This document shows positions 44,250-56,086 of a stretch of 64,000 nucleotides of DNA, piece after piece. The notes beneath the pieces were generated by a model, which ran no database searches, was not told where the DNA came from, and worked only from the letters and a program-made list of their open reading frames with translations. Source of the DNA: Echinarachnius parma. Lineage: Eukaryota > Echinodermata > Echinoidea > Clypeasteroida > Echinarachniidae. Numbering within the stretch: position 1 is the first letter of the stretch; the number at the start of each line of letters is the position of its first letter. The position numbers were made by a program, and so were the translations under genes. Location: the NCBI GenBank assembly GCA_037951105.1, contig JBAMJV010008487.1, positions 61,001-125,000 on the forward strand, given 5' to 3'.

Positions 44250-44905
44250 TGAACATAATCATTCGTGTGGTCTGTACAAGAGGTTGTAGTCAAATCAATA
44301 TGATACATGGGGGAAACCGGGAAGTTTCCCCTTTTGTCCTCTTTTGTCAAAGTTTGCCCATTATTCATAGAAGAATGAACAATTATAGTTCGCCGCGGCG
44401 GTACGGTCGAATCACACACACATAGCTGGCGCGTTCGTTTCACAATCGATCATGATCAGCCAGCGCGGATTGACTGAGTTTCTGGCCGAAACCGAAATGA
44501 AGGTTGCTTAGAAAAATCATTATTTACGGCATAAAACATTCGAATAAGGACCTGAAATTTTCAGAGAATGTAGATGAAACATGTAAGTATCAAATCCCAT
44601 AAAGTAAAAAAATTCAGCCAAAGACAATATGTTATGATTTTGAGGCTCTAAGTACTAAAGACCAATCGCGACTTTATACCCATTCTCTGGGAGCCGGTCT
44701 CATATCCTAGACAGTATTATCACCTGACTTAGTAAATACAGTACATATTATGAGCTGCCATGTAATATTTTTGGATATTACATGGCACTGTTACATGGCA
44801 ATTCAGATGATAAAACAGTTGTTAATTTTGCTGTCGGGAAAATCATGGAATGTTCCCCTCGGAATTTTAAATGCTATTTCGTAAAGAAAAAAAGTCCCTC
44901 GACTA
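44250..44905. other. No gene seen
   Basis: Unique-looking sequence with a small hairpin (CATGTAATAT and ATATTACATG near 44,760-44,785). Short frames only. Confidence 0.45.
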
Positions 44906-44915
44906 CGTCTCGGCA

Positions 44916-45430
44916 GGCGCGCCGGAAGCAGTTTTGGATTCGGGGGCAAAACCCTAAGGGGGCTCACGATTTATGTGTTTAGGGGCTCATGCCCAACCAC
45001 ACTCACAGGGTTGCCAACTTTGAGCCAAAGGTGAGAGTGAGACATTGCGAGGATAAAGCGACCAAGCCTGAGGGAGCGAAGTAACTGAGCGGGGGGGGGG
45101 GGGGGGGGGGGGTGGGAGGAGGGAGCTTTTGCATTTTGGGACTTGAAATTATGCAATGTGGTGCATAAAAACATAAACCATATATATGCCACATTATGTA
45201 TGATCCAACAACGTAGCTTACAGCCCAAAATGAGTACCGTGGGAGCGAAGCGACCAAGGGCTGGGGCAGAGCCAGAGGGGGAGGGTTTGGGATGGGGTAT
45301 CCCCCTCCCACAGGGAAGATTTTGCATTTATATACTTGAAATGGTGCAATCTGGCGCATAAAAACAAAAACCATATGCCACATTATGTATGATCCAACAA
45401 CATAGCTTACAGCCAAAAATGAGTCCCGAG
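44916..45430 (+). repeat. Unit A plus tandem-array unit, single copies
   Basis: A unit A copy (44,916-45,165) with a G run at 45,091-45,112 is followed by one and a half copies of the 190-bp unit that forms the array at 7,835-9,125 (opposite orientation). This is the same association seen at the right end of the large inverted structure. Confidence 0.75.
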
Positions 45431-45639
45431 GAAGAAAAATGATCAGATATGGACGCCAATCTTTGAAGTGGCCCGCGGTTTCTCTCTTGTTTTAAAACTG
45501 CTTCAGCCATTTTCCAAATCTTTGGTGCCAATTTTCAGAGGGTTTGTCTTGTCTGGATATGCCAAGTTATATACCATTTTAAAGGTAATGAATTAAACTG
45601 TAATGTCATATAAAAATCAGCATAATCATTTTCCCCGAC

Positions 45640-46620
45640 TTATTGGTCGTTTTGTGGTGTAATTACCAACATATGTCCGTAATACACTAGGGTACTCCTA
45701 TTTTCAATTGGTGTTTGGTAATGACGCCACATGATAAAGCGGCAAAAAAGCAGATTATAAAAGCGTTTTGTTGTCAAATTAAATTACTTAAAGGGTACCA
45801 CCACCCAAAATTAATATTTGTATAATAGAAAGGTAGCATCTTTAGTATTCCATTCCATCAACAAGTTCACAAATATATGTTTGCAGAAAAAAATATATAA
45901 TTGGAAACCGCATCACCATTCTAAAGCACGCGTTTATGCGGTCTGAACTGTGTAGACTACCGCGGGTGCAGCAAGCGAATCGCTCGGAATTATATTGCCT
46001 ACTAACGTACGCGTGAGTAGAATTAGCGCACTCGCAAACCAGGAACCAGGAAATAGTAGTGGTTCCGTAAGTGCTGGAAATTAATTGCTTTGTTTATGAA
46101 TTACTCAACCCTTTGCACAATGTTAGGTATCTATTTGATATCACAAAACAGTACCAAAATATGTAGTAATGTGTTGCTATTTGCCCGGTGGTCCCCTTTA
46201 ATGCGAGCCACGTTATTGCGTAAGTGGGGATTTTTCGTGGTAATTATGATCATACCATGCTGTCACAGGTTAGATATGCGAAAAGTGTCAATACAATGGT
46301 GTACCCGGATGGCTGAGCACACCATACGATATGAGGAGTGTAATAATTTTGTTTCTCGTTTCGTTCGAAAACAGCGTCAGAGTCCGCAAAATATTGTACA
46401 ATTCACTGTCATAAATCGAAACTAAAATTGTTACCCTTTTCTCGAAAATAATACAATAATAGTTTCATGGTTGAGCGATTCATTAACTTTCTCAAATTCA
46501 ACCAATATTACTTGGACGTGTTGTTACAGAAGAATGGATCGTTTTTTTCTTTTTCTTTTGTGTATGTCGCCTTAATTATAGAGATGTAAAAGGTTGAATT
46601 GAAAAGCGTTTTTGAACGAT
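45640..46620. repeat. Dispersed repeat R, copy 2 (carries MITE)
   Basis: Matches 38,650-39,120 and 63,660-63,960, with a family 4 MITE inserted after AAATTACTTAA. Confidence 0.7.
45792..46197. mobile_element. TTAA-type MITE, family 4, copy 2
   Basis: The ends AGGGTACCACCACCC and GGTGGTCCCCT are flanked by TTAA (45,788-45,791 and 46,198-46,201). Repeat R copies at 38,785 and 63,778 have ATTACTAAATCC/ATTACTCAATGTG at the same place with no insert. Confidence 0.92.
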
Positions 46621-46762
46621 TTGTAGTTTTAGCCAAAAGGACCCAAAGTCAAATACTTCGATCAATCAAAATATCAAAATAATTGAAACTTCAAACGAAC
46701 GATCAGGGATACACATCTGACAACTATTGTCACATTTGTTATTTGTCTAAATTTAGATAGAC

Positions 46763-46808
46763 AAGGTAGTAGTAGTAGTAGTAGTAGTCATGGTAGTAGT
46801 AGTAGTAA
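46763..46808. repeat. (GTA)n microsatellite
   Basis: GTA trinucleotides with one CATG interruption, directly before the TIR element at 46,820. Confidence 0.9.
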
Positions 46809-46819
46809 CAGTATACATA

Positions 46820-47807
46820 TACTCCGCAAAAAAAGAAACTGGACACTTGTATGAGACCAAATATTTCGTATTCATTAACGATAAAATATATGATATTGTA
46901 TATCAAATTAAAGATAAAATTACCCTCTTCAATATTTGCATGAAATCCAGATGAAATCAATCATGCATGACTTGTCACGGTCAATTAACCACACCAAGGT
47001 CTGTTTTCAAAAATAGCAAAACTGGAACATCCACTCAACCATATAAATGTTGATAAGCATAATCTAAAACGCTATATTCATGAGACGGCATAATTTTTCA
47101 TTACAAATGTGACCTTTTCTATCTTCATCTCAATAAAGAGTATAAATGAAGACAAATTGTGAACGTTATAGGTGTTATTTTCATCCAAAAGTAACACAAT
47201 GGGGAATTCCATGGCAAAGCTTTATTAGTCAAAACCACAGTTTGTGCCCTTATTTCAGCATGAAAATGGTATAAATTCTTCTCAAGAATTATACCGTAGT
47301 CCAAAGATCTTCAAAACCTGAAGTCACCCTGGTCAAACATATGAGCAGTCTTTAACATGACATTTCTCTAGGTAATTATGGTTAAAATTGCAGGGGACAC
47401 ATGAAATAGACAAGCTTCATGCCTGTAATACAGACTAGTATGATAATGCTCTCATAACCTGGCCCTGTTTTATTGACAAATTTGTATTTCCAGAGTTTGT
47501 TCATAACAATAAAGTTGAATAATGTCATAATTTATTTGCCCCGCTCATCTTGTTTTAAGTGAAACGCTTACTATCATTTCAGTCGAATGGTGTGGTCCTC
47601 CATTGTTTTGCTATTTTTGAAAACAGACCTTGCTAGTGTTAATTGACCATGGCCTTTCATGCATGAACGATTACACCTTTAAGTTATACCCTGCATGTAG
47701 AAGACTAAATTCCCTTTAATTTGATATATGATAATGTACACTTTATCGTACATTAATATGAAATATTTAAACTTATACAAGTGTCCAGTTTCTTTTTTTG
47801 CGGAGTA
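46820..47807. mobile_element. 1.0 kb TIR element, TA-flanked, palindromic
   Basis: The ends TACTCCGCAAAAAAAGAAAC and the inverted counterpart are flanked by TA. Further inverted pairs lie inside (GGTCTGTTTTCAAAAATAGC at 46,999 against GCTATTTTTGAAAACAGACC near 47,609). No transposase. It is a non-autonomous element of probable Tc1/mariner type. Confidence 0.8.
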
Positions 47808-47889
47808 TATATAATGTTTTTAACTTTAAGCAACCAACTACATTGTCCTAATGTTCTAGTTGCTAATTCCAATAATTGAAAGTCTAAAT

Positions 47890-48267
47890 ATTCTAGTTCA
47901 ATGAAATAAATCTTGGCCCCAGATTTATTCGATGATTTTTTTTTTCATTTTTTTTTTTTTTTATGTTTACAAACTTGTCTAAAAAATGTTAATAGAGGTA
48001 TTTAAATGAATGTTGATGATCTCTCTATTTCATAATTATTTCAACAAAGCATCGTTGCAAAGCTTTGTATGAAACATTGTGGAAACCAACGCTTTTTTGA
48101 CAGCGCCCTCTTGTGTTTTAATGGCTCTTTTTGAATGATAACAGGCTTTTTACTAAGTCGTTTGTAATGTTCTATACCATTTTGAGCATGGTGGAGTGAT
48201 AACTATTAGATATAATGGTGCAGGTTCACGTTACTAAAATTTAGTCTGACCCAAATGCAATATCCCT
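47890..48267. mobile_element. TTAA-type MITE, family 1, truncated copy E
   Basis: Right end ATGCAATATCCCT then TTAA (48,268-48,271). Internal sequence follows family 1 (TTTTGAATGATAACAGGC, GAGCATGGTGGAG). The other terminus is not recognisable. Confidence 0.65.
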
Positions 48268-48279
48268 TTAATCTGCCAG

Positions 48280-48556
48280 TGTTAAGGGCTCAAACAAGAG
48301 GCACATTTCCATTCTTCACACTCAAACTGTATAACAAAACTCCATATTTGAGATTACCCACTGTATTGTGATAAAAGTTAATTACAGAGCTTCGTTGTAA
48401 AAAGCAAGAAACACAAGTTTTGAAATGCAAGTAAAGTCAATTTACAAAATACAATGTAAGGTATTTGAATAATACCTCGCTCATTATATATCAGGGTAAA
48501 TGTTCTCCTAATCATATCGCACAATTATCAATCTAACAGCTTTAATCACGACTATC
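48280..48556. other. No gene seen
   Basis: AT-rich spacer between two MITEs, no features. Confidence 0.5.
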
Positions 48557-48560
48557 TTAA

Positions 48561-48982
48561 AGGGATCTAGTAACTTTGTTGACATGTGCAAAAAGTGATG
48601 CATGGTTAATGCAATGTATATTGTTCTTATCCCCTATGTCCACAGGGTATTGCGTGAACATTTCAAGTAAAATGGACGTTGCTTGGACGAGTAATGAGCA
48701 CAAATGCAAAGTAATATCCACTACCTCACTGCACTCACTTTGTACACAGTTTCGAAAATCCAACGGATAATGTATTATCTGAACACATCAATCGTACTTT
48801 TAACGAAAAGGAAATTTTAAAAAACCGAAACTTGAACCATGATTGTATTGTTAATACAGATACAACAATGTATGAGTGAACCGCTGGAATTCAAATTTTA
48901 TTTTGAGGATTTGGACAATAATAGTAAATATATAATCCATTGCGGATATAATAAACGATTTGGACAATGTTACTAAATCCCT
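48561..48982. mobile_element. TTAA-type MITE, family 2, complete copy
   Basis: The left end AGGGATCTAGTAACTTTGTT and right end AATGTTACTAAATCCCT are inverted and flanked by TTAA (48,557-48,560 and 48,983-48,986). It contains the uninterrupted host site CCTATGTCCACAGGG used to define the 3.0 kb element. Confidence 0.88.
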
Positions 48983-49215
48983 TTAAACTTACAAAATCGG
49001 AGATCGCGTGTCAGCCTGTCGCGTGTTGCAAACAATATCAAAACTATAATGTCTGCATGACACGTCATGTACTTACCTTGCTGAGTCCAATCAGTAAGAA
49101 CCAACTCTTATTGGGTTTTATTTCCTCAATATGTCTCTCTCAGTGGAACAAAAACGTCGGAATAGAGACTGATTGTTCGGTCTTTTAAAGAACCTGCCAG
49201 TATCAATATTCTTAC

Positions 49216-49328
49216 TCAGTATATGAAATAACCGCACATAACCGCTGGTAATTATCCTAAATTGAGAACAAGTTCAAGTATGTGAACGCCTGCCCTTATC
49301 CAGTAATCGCTATAGTATCAATATAAAA
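49216..49328 (+). repeat. Duplicated flank X and A
   Basis: Block X (CAGTATATGAAATAACCGCA..., 49,216-49,250) recurs at 51,041-51,075. Block A (TTATCCTAAATTGAGAACAA..., 49,251-49,328) recurs at 63,552-63,629, where it continues directly into TATAATAAATTGACG. At this locus the two are separated by the Helitron. Confidence 0.85.
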
Positions 49329-51008
49329 CTAGCTGTACCCGCGGAAATCCGCGGGTTTTTGTAAGAGAAAGACGATGATGACATACACCACTTTAAAACT
49401 TTACTAAATATCCCACAGTCATCATTTAAATAGTAAGACAAAATAGACTCGGGCGACTCAATCCCGCCCCCACAACCCGTCGGGGCCCGTCCAACGATAC
49501 ATTCGGCCAATGTATAACAAAACCATGATGATTTAGTATCCACGCAAAGTTATTCAGTTATCCCCCATATTTCATATGATCCATAATTTGTTCCGCTTGA
49601 ATTAAAATAGATACAATACACTATATATGTGTTCTTGCTAATAAAGTAGCTTCGCCGCTCACCCCTCCCCCACCCCTCCCCCCTCCCCGTCCCCCCCCCC
49701 CCACCCCGCGGCTCCAATTGCCTGTATGACAAATAACCCGTCGTGTCACCTACACATTTAATATCATAAACTAAGTTCTCCCGCAGATACCATTGACGTT
49801 GTTCATATTTTTGTGAAACCCGATGATCATGATACATGTATATTCCCTTGAAAGGAATATACATGCATTTGCATACTACATGAGCAGATACTTCCCCCAT
49901 CCATTCTACCCCCACCCCCGATAATATACAGTACACTATGTTCGTGTTCTTGCTAGCTTCGCCGCTGCCCCCCCCCCCCCCCCGTGTCTTCAATTGCCTG
50001 CATGACACATAACCCGTCGTGTCCCCTACACAATTCATATCCAAACTAAGTTCTCCCGCGTATACATTTTGTTCATACTCTTGTGAAACCCGATGATAGC
50101 CGTTTATACATGCAATGCATAATGAGCAGATACCTCCCCGTCCATTCTACCCCCAACCCCACCCACCCCCACCCCGTCGGCGTCTCTTCTGGTACTGCAT
50201 GCTAGCCATCGATATATACACACTGGATACAGCACGCTGAACAATGCCGAATGAGCGACGTTGAAGCCGCCGCAAGTATCTAAAAGTCCACCTAAGTGAC
50301 CAAATACAAAAGGTGCTTCTATTCATTTCCGTAAATCGATTTTTTTTTTTTATATCGATGATGCTAGCTTCGTGGCTAACTTAATACATCTTACCACAAG
50401 CTGGCGCAATTATAGTATCGTGTACGGTAGGGCGAATAGAGACGATGGTCAGCAGGTCAGTGAGCTATGCAAATAAACTACGGTTCGGTGGGGTAATTAG
50501 ATGACTGCGCGACGTGTATACACGGCTGTACAGCCATCGCGCGTTGTATAACCGCAGCTAAATTGAAGTTGTCGCATTTTGTCGTCCATGCACTTACAAA
50601 CACGATGCCAATCGGCAATAGCGATCATTACCATACCATCCGCGTAATATAAATATTGATATTTATCAAAACCTGGGTAGTTTCGCAACGTGTTATATCT
50701 AAAATAGTTTCTCGATATATTATTTGTTTTATCTACTCCAATTTATATTCTTACAAAATACTTTTAAGGCGATAAATCGTTAGTCAATGCTCGGCGTCTT
50801 AAACAGGCAATTGACATTGCTGACTTTCCCTTTTCTTCGATCTGGAGGACGACCACGGGGCGGGAGCGACTCGGGAATGCCTTATTGTCCTCCGCAAAAC
50901 GTATATCCTTCGATCGCGACGGTCGGGAAGTCGCCGAATCCTCGGGGTGAGGATATCTCGAGTGGGAACCATTTTGGGGGTTGAAGCTTACCGTATTAAT
51001 ATAATAGA
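49329..51008 (-). mobile_element. Non-autonomous Helitron, 1.68 kb
   Basis: Read on the minus strand the insert starts TCTATTATATT and ends with a GC-rich hairpin (CCCGCGG, loop ATTT, CCGCGGG), then TACAG and CTAG. That is the known Helitron layout: 5' TC, a 3' hairpin about 10 nt before CTRR, and insertion between A and T with no duplication. The site is ATAAAA/TATAATAAATTG. The uninterrupted site is at 63,620-63,640. No Rep/helicase sequence is present. The interior carries a ~330-bp direct duplication (49,590-49,900 and 49,915-50,160) containing C runs and CTAAGTTCTCCCGC. Confidence 0.92.
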
Positions 51009-51075
51009 TATAATAAATTGACGTTGTGCGCTAAATTATCAGTATATGAAATAACCGCACATAACCGCTGGTAAT

Positions 51076-51372
51076 AAGTTTTAACGGACAATTTATTGGT
51101 AGTTAAAACAGTTTACTCTTGCGTAACACCGAAGCGTCTGTGGTGAGCGGGGGGTCAATGGGGGCAGGGCTTTCCTCGACGCTGGTCAAGACGAGTGCGA
51201 ACAGGTGCACGCGGTGACCTCCGCACGCCACCCAGACGCGTGGTATAATCAGGGATATGGGAGTTTGTATAATTGAGGAGTGGAAAATTTGGGGGTATGC
51301 AACGGAATGAGGGCTAACTCCAGTCATTATTGTGGTTGGTGCCGATTGAGCAACACGTGGAAAGAAAATGTA
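51076..51372 (+). repeat. Direct repeat B, copy 1
   Basis: About 297 nt starting TAAGTTTTAACGGACAATTT, matched almost perfectly by 61,353-61,650. Not bounded by TG...CA. A segmental duplication is the simplest reading. Confidence 0.85.
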
Positions 51373-53770
51373 AAAAAAATTATTTGCCTTGATTTTTCAT
51401 GTCTACGAACAATTACCTATCGTCGTATATTGTGTTATAGTTTGCGGAACAGTGTAAAGTACGAGACAATTTTAAGTTATAAACCGCGGCGGCAGGACCC
51501 GCAGATATAGATAAATACGATAATTGCCCTTTGAAATCAGGGATGGACTTGTGGCCGTATGTACGACGACGCATGTCAACGAGAGACGAGTCTGAAACAA
51601 CGCAGCACGCACGTGGACATGCAAAGTCTCGCCCGGTGAGTAGAGCTCCGGCGATGGCCATATTTGCATTGATACGTGTTTGTATGGTATAAGGTGTGGG
51701 GCTCGATTGAGTGCGGTTGTGCCCGGTTGTCGGGATGTGAGAGTGATCGTGTGTTGTTCCCTGCATGCTGCATGGTCTATATTAGATATATTGGATTGTG
51801 TTTTGTTTTTTTAGTCTTTTAAGAAAAAATGGTTTAGATTGAATTTTATTTGTATTGATTTTTTGATTCTTTAATTAAAAGAAATTGTGGGGCAAATATG
51901 GTTTTAATTGTTTTGATAGGAAATTTTAAGGGTATAGATTATTATAGTCACAATAGCTTATGTGAGATATAAGTGGTTTATGTTGTTTGTTTGGTATAAT
52001 TTGTAAGTTACGTAGAACCTCCTTCTTTTATTGGAGGCTAATGTCGAAGGACTATATTTATGTTGCTTGTAAGTATCGGTTTCCATGGTGGTGTATATAA
52101 TACGTGTGGTTTACGGGTACACCATGTGACTATATTTATGTTGAGCTAACGCGTGTTTTTGAGGTGAACTCGTGCAATGGACGCATGCGTTTATTGTTAG
52201 GTTTATTTGAAATGGGTGTATGAAGATAGGGCCCATTATTATAATATTGCTGTGAAAGCTTTAGGTTGTTGTTGTATGCGGCTAGGGCGAGTGGGATGTC
52301 GTTTATGTATGAATGTTGTATAGGTTCATTGAATGAATTTTGGAATAATATGGATTGGTATAAAGAAGGCCTGTTATTCTATGTTTAAAAATAAAAAAAT
52401 AAAAACAAATTAAATAAAATAATAAGAAAATAAAAATATTTAAAAAAAATAAAAAAATTGGTATGATGTCTATTTGGTTAATAATAAGGGTATTGGCTGT
52501 AGAATTGTTGAAGGCGTATATGGGAACGTAAGGAGATTTTGGTCTTTTGAGAAAAGAAAGTATACATTTTGGGGAATTATGTTTGGATAATATTTTAATA
52601 TTTGGTTAAATAATATCGTAGCAGTTGTAATACTATTATTATGAATGTTAGTATTATTGTTTAAGTATTATTATTATTATTATTTGGTTATGTGTAATTT
52701 TGTTTGGATGAAAGGAACATATATTTAATTTGGTTAATTAGATTGGCGGTCTAACATACTAGTAGATTCATTCAGTAACTGTGAGCCTTTGTTATTGGAG
52801 GTAGAGACATTATTTTGTTTATTTATTATAATTTTAAAGCGAATGGCCGGGAAAGGATAAAAATAAGATGAGAATGGTCTTTATATTAATAAATAAGTAC
52901 GTGTAAAATGATAAGCCCACTTAATGTATGTAAGTTTATTAATATGGAAAAGTTATGTCATGGAAAGAAAGGTATTGTGTCTTTCCACTTCTTTGGTGAT
53001 ATTTTTGTTGGTGATATTATTTAATTAATTAGTTTTGAAATATATTATTTTATGAGATAATGGTAGTAATTGCTAATGTAATATGTATGATTGTATTACT
53101 CCACATATGATGGCGGGAGCCATTAGGTGCAAGATGAGTAGGTATATGGTTTATTTATTATTTTGTAGGATAAACTTGTAGACGCAGGTTGTTATGATAG
53201 AGATGAAAAGGGAGAAGAATATGTTATTATATTTATATAAGTATACTGGTGCTACGTTATGTACGGTCTATTATCTTGTTGAAGATGCGAATTATAAAGA
53301 GAGATTGAATTTGTGACAGTAGTCACTTTTGATGGATTGTTATGAAATTATAATAATAATGGCACCTCCCCTTACCCCCCCCCCCCCCCTTGTTTTTACT
53401 GCCCTCTCCTCCTCGTTCTCTGACTCTTCTCCCCCTTTCTATCGCGCTTATTGGTTCTTGCTTTGTTTGTTGGACCGGTGGAGTTGATTGCGTGTAGACA
53501 GGTGTCTCCAATCCCCATAAGGTGGCACAGTTATATTATGGAATTAGGAGTTTGGTTATATTTATGAGGGGTGGGAGAGAAAGTGTACCAGGTAATTATC
53601 CTACCTCGTAGGACGGGGCCACCGCCTTTATAGTCTGCCGACCCCCTCCCCCCACCCCCCCCCCCCCCCCCCTCCTCCTCTCACTCCATATTTCTGTCCT
53701 CTCCCTCTCGTTCTTTGTCTCCTCTCCTATTTCTTCAGACTAAGCCTCCTGAGACCCTCCCTGCCTGGTC
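51373..53770. other. No gene seen; AT-rich with low-complexity tracts
   Basis: Contains an A-rich tract (52,384-52,460), TTATTA repeats (52,660-52,685), a C run (53,377-53,390) and a longer C run (53,645-53,673). No open frame with a recognisable domain. Confidence 0.5.
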
Positions 53771-53775
53771 CCGTA

Positions 53776-54117
53776 TCAATATGACTGTTTTGGATATCGC
53801 ACTTCTCGGTTCTTTTCTTGTTCTAAATTCTTGTTCACAGCACGATGCTCGCCTGCTCTCTGGACCAATGGGGAGATTGTTCGCTTGATCGTGGGTCGCC
53901 CTAGCACTACCGGTCGTGGCGAGTTGTGAGTTTCCTTAATCGGGTGCTTAAAGGGGATCATGACGGGAAGATGGGCGAAGCCACGTGTACCATCCCCGAC
54001 CTGCCCATGACGACCAAAGCTACCGTTTATCCATAGTATAGTATATGGCCTAGAGTCAAACACTTGCACGCCGTTCGGTAAACGTAGTAGGGTCCATGGT
54101 GATCCATTTCCCTCCCC
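53776..54117 (-). CDS. Unidentified open frame
   Basis: The frame is open from about 54,117 to 53,776, includes GVQVFDSRPYTILWINGSFG and ends in a charged, Glu/Lys/Arg-rich tail. It has an ordinary amino-acid composition, unlike the repeat-derived frames nearby. I recognise no family. It lies just outside the Gypsy element, ends 100 nt from its LTR and could be part of an older retroelement. No upstream start is convincing. Confidence 0.2.
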   Translation of the reverse strand, partial: GEGNGSPWTLLRLPNGVQVFDSRPYTILWINGSFGRHGQVGDGTRGFAHLPVMIPFKHPIKETHNSPRPVVLGRPTIKRTISPLVQRAGEHRAVNKNLEQEKNREVRYPKQSY

Positions 54118-54219
54118 TGTCTTTCATTAATGAAGTACCCCCTTGCTTACACGTAATTTGTTGTAATACACATATAGTATAATGGATGTGATGAAGATGA
54201 ATTTGTTAGTTAATGATAT

Positions 54220-55071
54220 TGTAGCGGAACACCCTTTTCGATTCTCTGGTACCGGCGCGACTCTGCACCACTGGCGTACCCTTCGTTGAAAAAGGACGGC
54301 GGGAAGTCCAACAATCGGTTCTTCCGGAATTTGTCAGGATGCCGTTGTCGCCGACTGTTGGACGCGCCACCGGTTCCGGCCAGGATTCTCCGAGCTCGTA
54401 ATTCGTGAGTTCGTTTGGTCGCAATCTACGACCTATTTGGTTCTCTATATTGGATGGGGATCTTGACTTATGTTGGTGTGGTCTCTGGTGTACCTCTTTC
54501 CAGGTTATCCCTTGTTGCTCAGCAGATTCAATTAAGAATCTCGTTTCCAGTCCAACGGTGACTCAGCGAGATTCAACCAATTGAATCCCGTTTCCAGTCC
54601 AACGGTGACTCAGCGAGATTCAGCCAATTGAATCCCGTTTCCAGTCCAACGGTGACTCAGCGAGATTCAACCAATTGAATCCTGTTTCCAGTCCAACGGT
54701 GACTCAGCGAGATTCAGCCAATTGAATCCCGTTTCCAGTCCAACGGTGACTCAGCGAGATTCAATTAAGAATCCCGTTTCCAGTCCAACGGTGACTCAGC
54801 GAGATTCAATTAAGAATCCCGTTTCCAGTCCAACGGTGACTCAGCGAGATTCAATTAAGAATCCCGTTTCCAGTCCAACGGTGATTCATCCACTCCGAAA
54901 TATCTAATCTATAACATCTTTCCTTAATCGTAACTTAATTCTATAGTGAATTAACCATAATTCTAACCATTAATTACCCATAATCGATCCCTTATGCCAA
55001 TGATTATAATTACCCATCTACCATGAATTATCTAGCGAATCCAGCCATTATTCAAGGGCTGTTTCGCTACA
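54220..55071 (-). repeat. LTR (3' LTR on minus strand), deleted form
   Basis: Bounded by TGTAGCG...CGCTACA. It lacks about 660 bp that are present in the other LTR (59,332-59,994), the junction lying at CACTCCG/AAATATCTAATC near 54,895. Holds eight ~46-bp tandem units (54,528-54,890) with the word GTTTCCAGTCCAACGGTGA. Confidence 0.9.
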
Positions 55072-55085
55072 CAACCCCCTCCTCT
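55072..55085 (-). promoter_or_regulatory. Polypurine tract
   Basis: Minus-strand AGAGGAGGGGGTTG immediately precedes the LTR tip, the expected position of the plus-strand primer of an LTR retrotransposon. Confidence 0.75.
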
Positions 55086-56086
55086 AATAAGCTTCGTCCC
55101 GAAGCTTAAATTTAACATCCAATTAAACTTCGGTTACCCCTCTTATTCAAAACTTAACCCTATGATCTAAAACACTACTGAGCAACTCCTGGTTGCTCCT
55201 ACAAAACCAAATCATGCATAAATAAATAACTAACTTAATGTTTAAAAACACGTCCTCAATAATTAACAAAAAGAGCTGTTTTTAAATAGCTCCTAACCGT
55301 CCTCAACAATTAACAAAATAATTCAAAACATTAACTGCCATAATTAGCGAGCATCGCTTGGTTGCTCTTACAAATAACTTAATCATACATAAATAAGTAA
55401 ATAACCTAATGTTCTTGGTGCTTCCCTGTTTAAAATAAAACGTTCATTAGGGAATTCTGCACCTCCTAACTGATTAATGTTCATTAATTCTCGTTATAGC
55501 CTCGGCTCGTCATGGCGTTCGGCACTCTCGTGTAGGGGTCTTGGTTGGTCTGGTCGGCTCGTCCAATATGGTGTAGGTCCCGTAATCATTCTCATGGAGG
55601 TCGTAGTCGGTCCCGATGGCGGTCGTAATCGTTTGTCCCCCGTCGTGCTCCCAGACAATTTGACACTACATAGCACAAACGTCGTGCCCCGAGGTAACCC
55701 GGTGTGTCAAACTCGTCCCGTGGATGACATGGACGCAAATCGTGCGCCGCCGAGGCGACCCGGCTAAAAAGTTCCCCGTCATTGGTTTCCCGATGGTGGT
55801 TGGTCGTTCGTCCCTGGTTGTGTTCCCAGATAAATTGACATTGGCACTGACGTTGTGCCCCCGAGGTAACCCGGACTGATTGTCAATTTATCCCTTGAAG
55901 TGTTCTGGTCCCAGACGAATCAACATTGGCACTGACTTTGTGCCCCCGAGGTAACCCGGATTGATTGTTGAATTCGTCCCGTACATGTTGTAGGCGCAAG
56001 TGGTGCGCCACCGAGGTGACCCGGTTTGTCGTTCTAATTGTCTCGTCTCCTCACGTTGATACCGCTAGCGCTTGGCGTTGCGCTTT
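55086..56086. other. Non-coding region where pol would be expected
   Basis: The phrase CCCCGAGGTAACCCGG occurs three times (55,690, 55,859 and 55,950), in repeats of about 90 nt or multiples. No RT, RNase H or integrase motif in any frame. Confidence 0.6.

Noticed and set aside
54722..54907. Repetitive NPVSSPTVTQRDSIK protein, also at 59,156
   Set aside because: Translation of the 45-46 bp tandem repeat within an LTR.
55086..56086. Possible integrase C-terminus of the Gypsy element
   Set aside because: Minus-strand frames are short and broken, and no zinc-binding or catalytic integrase motif is visible.
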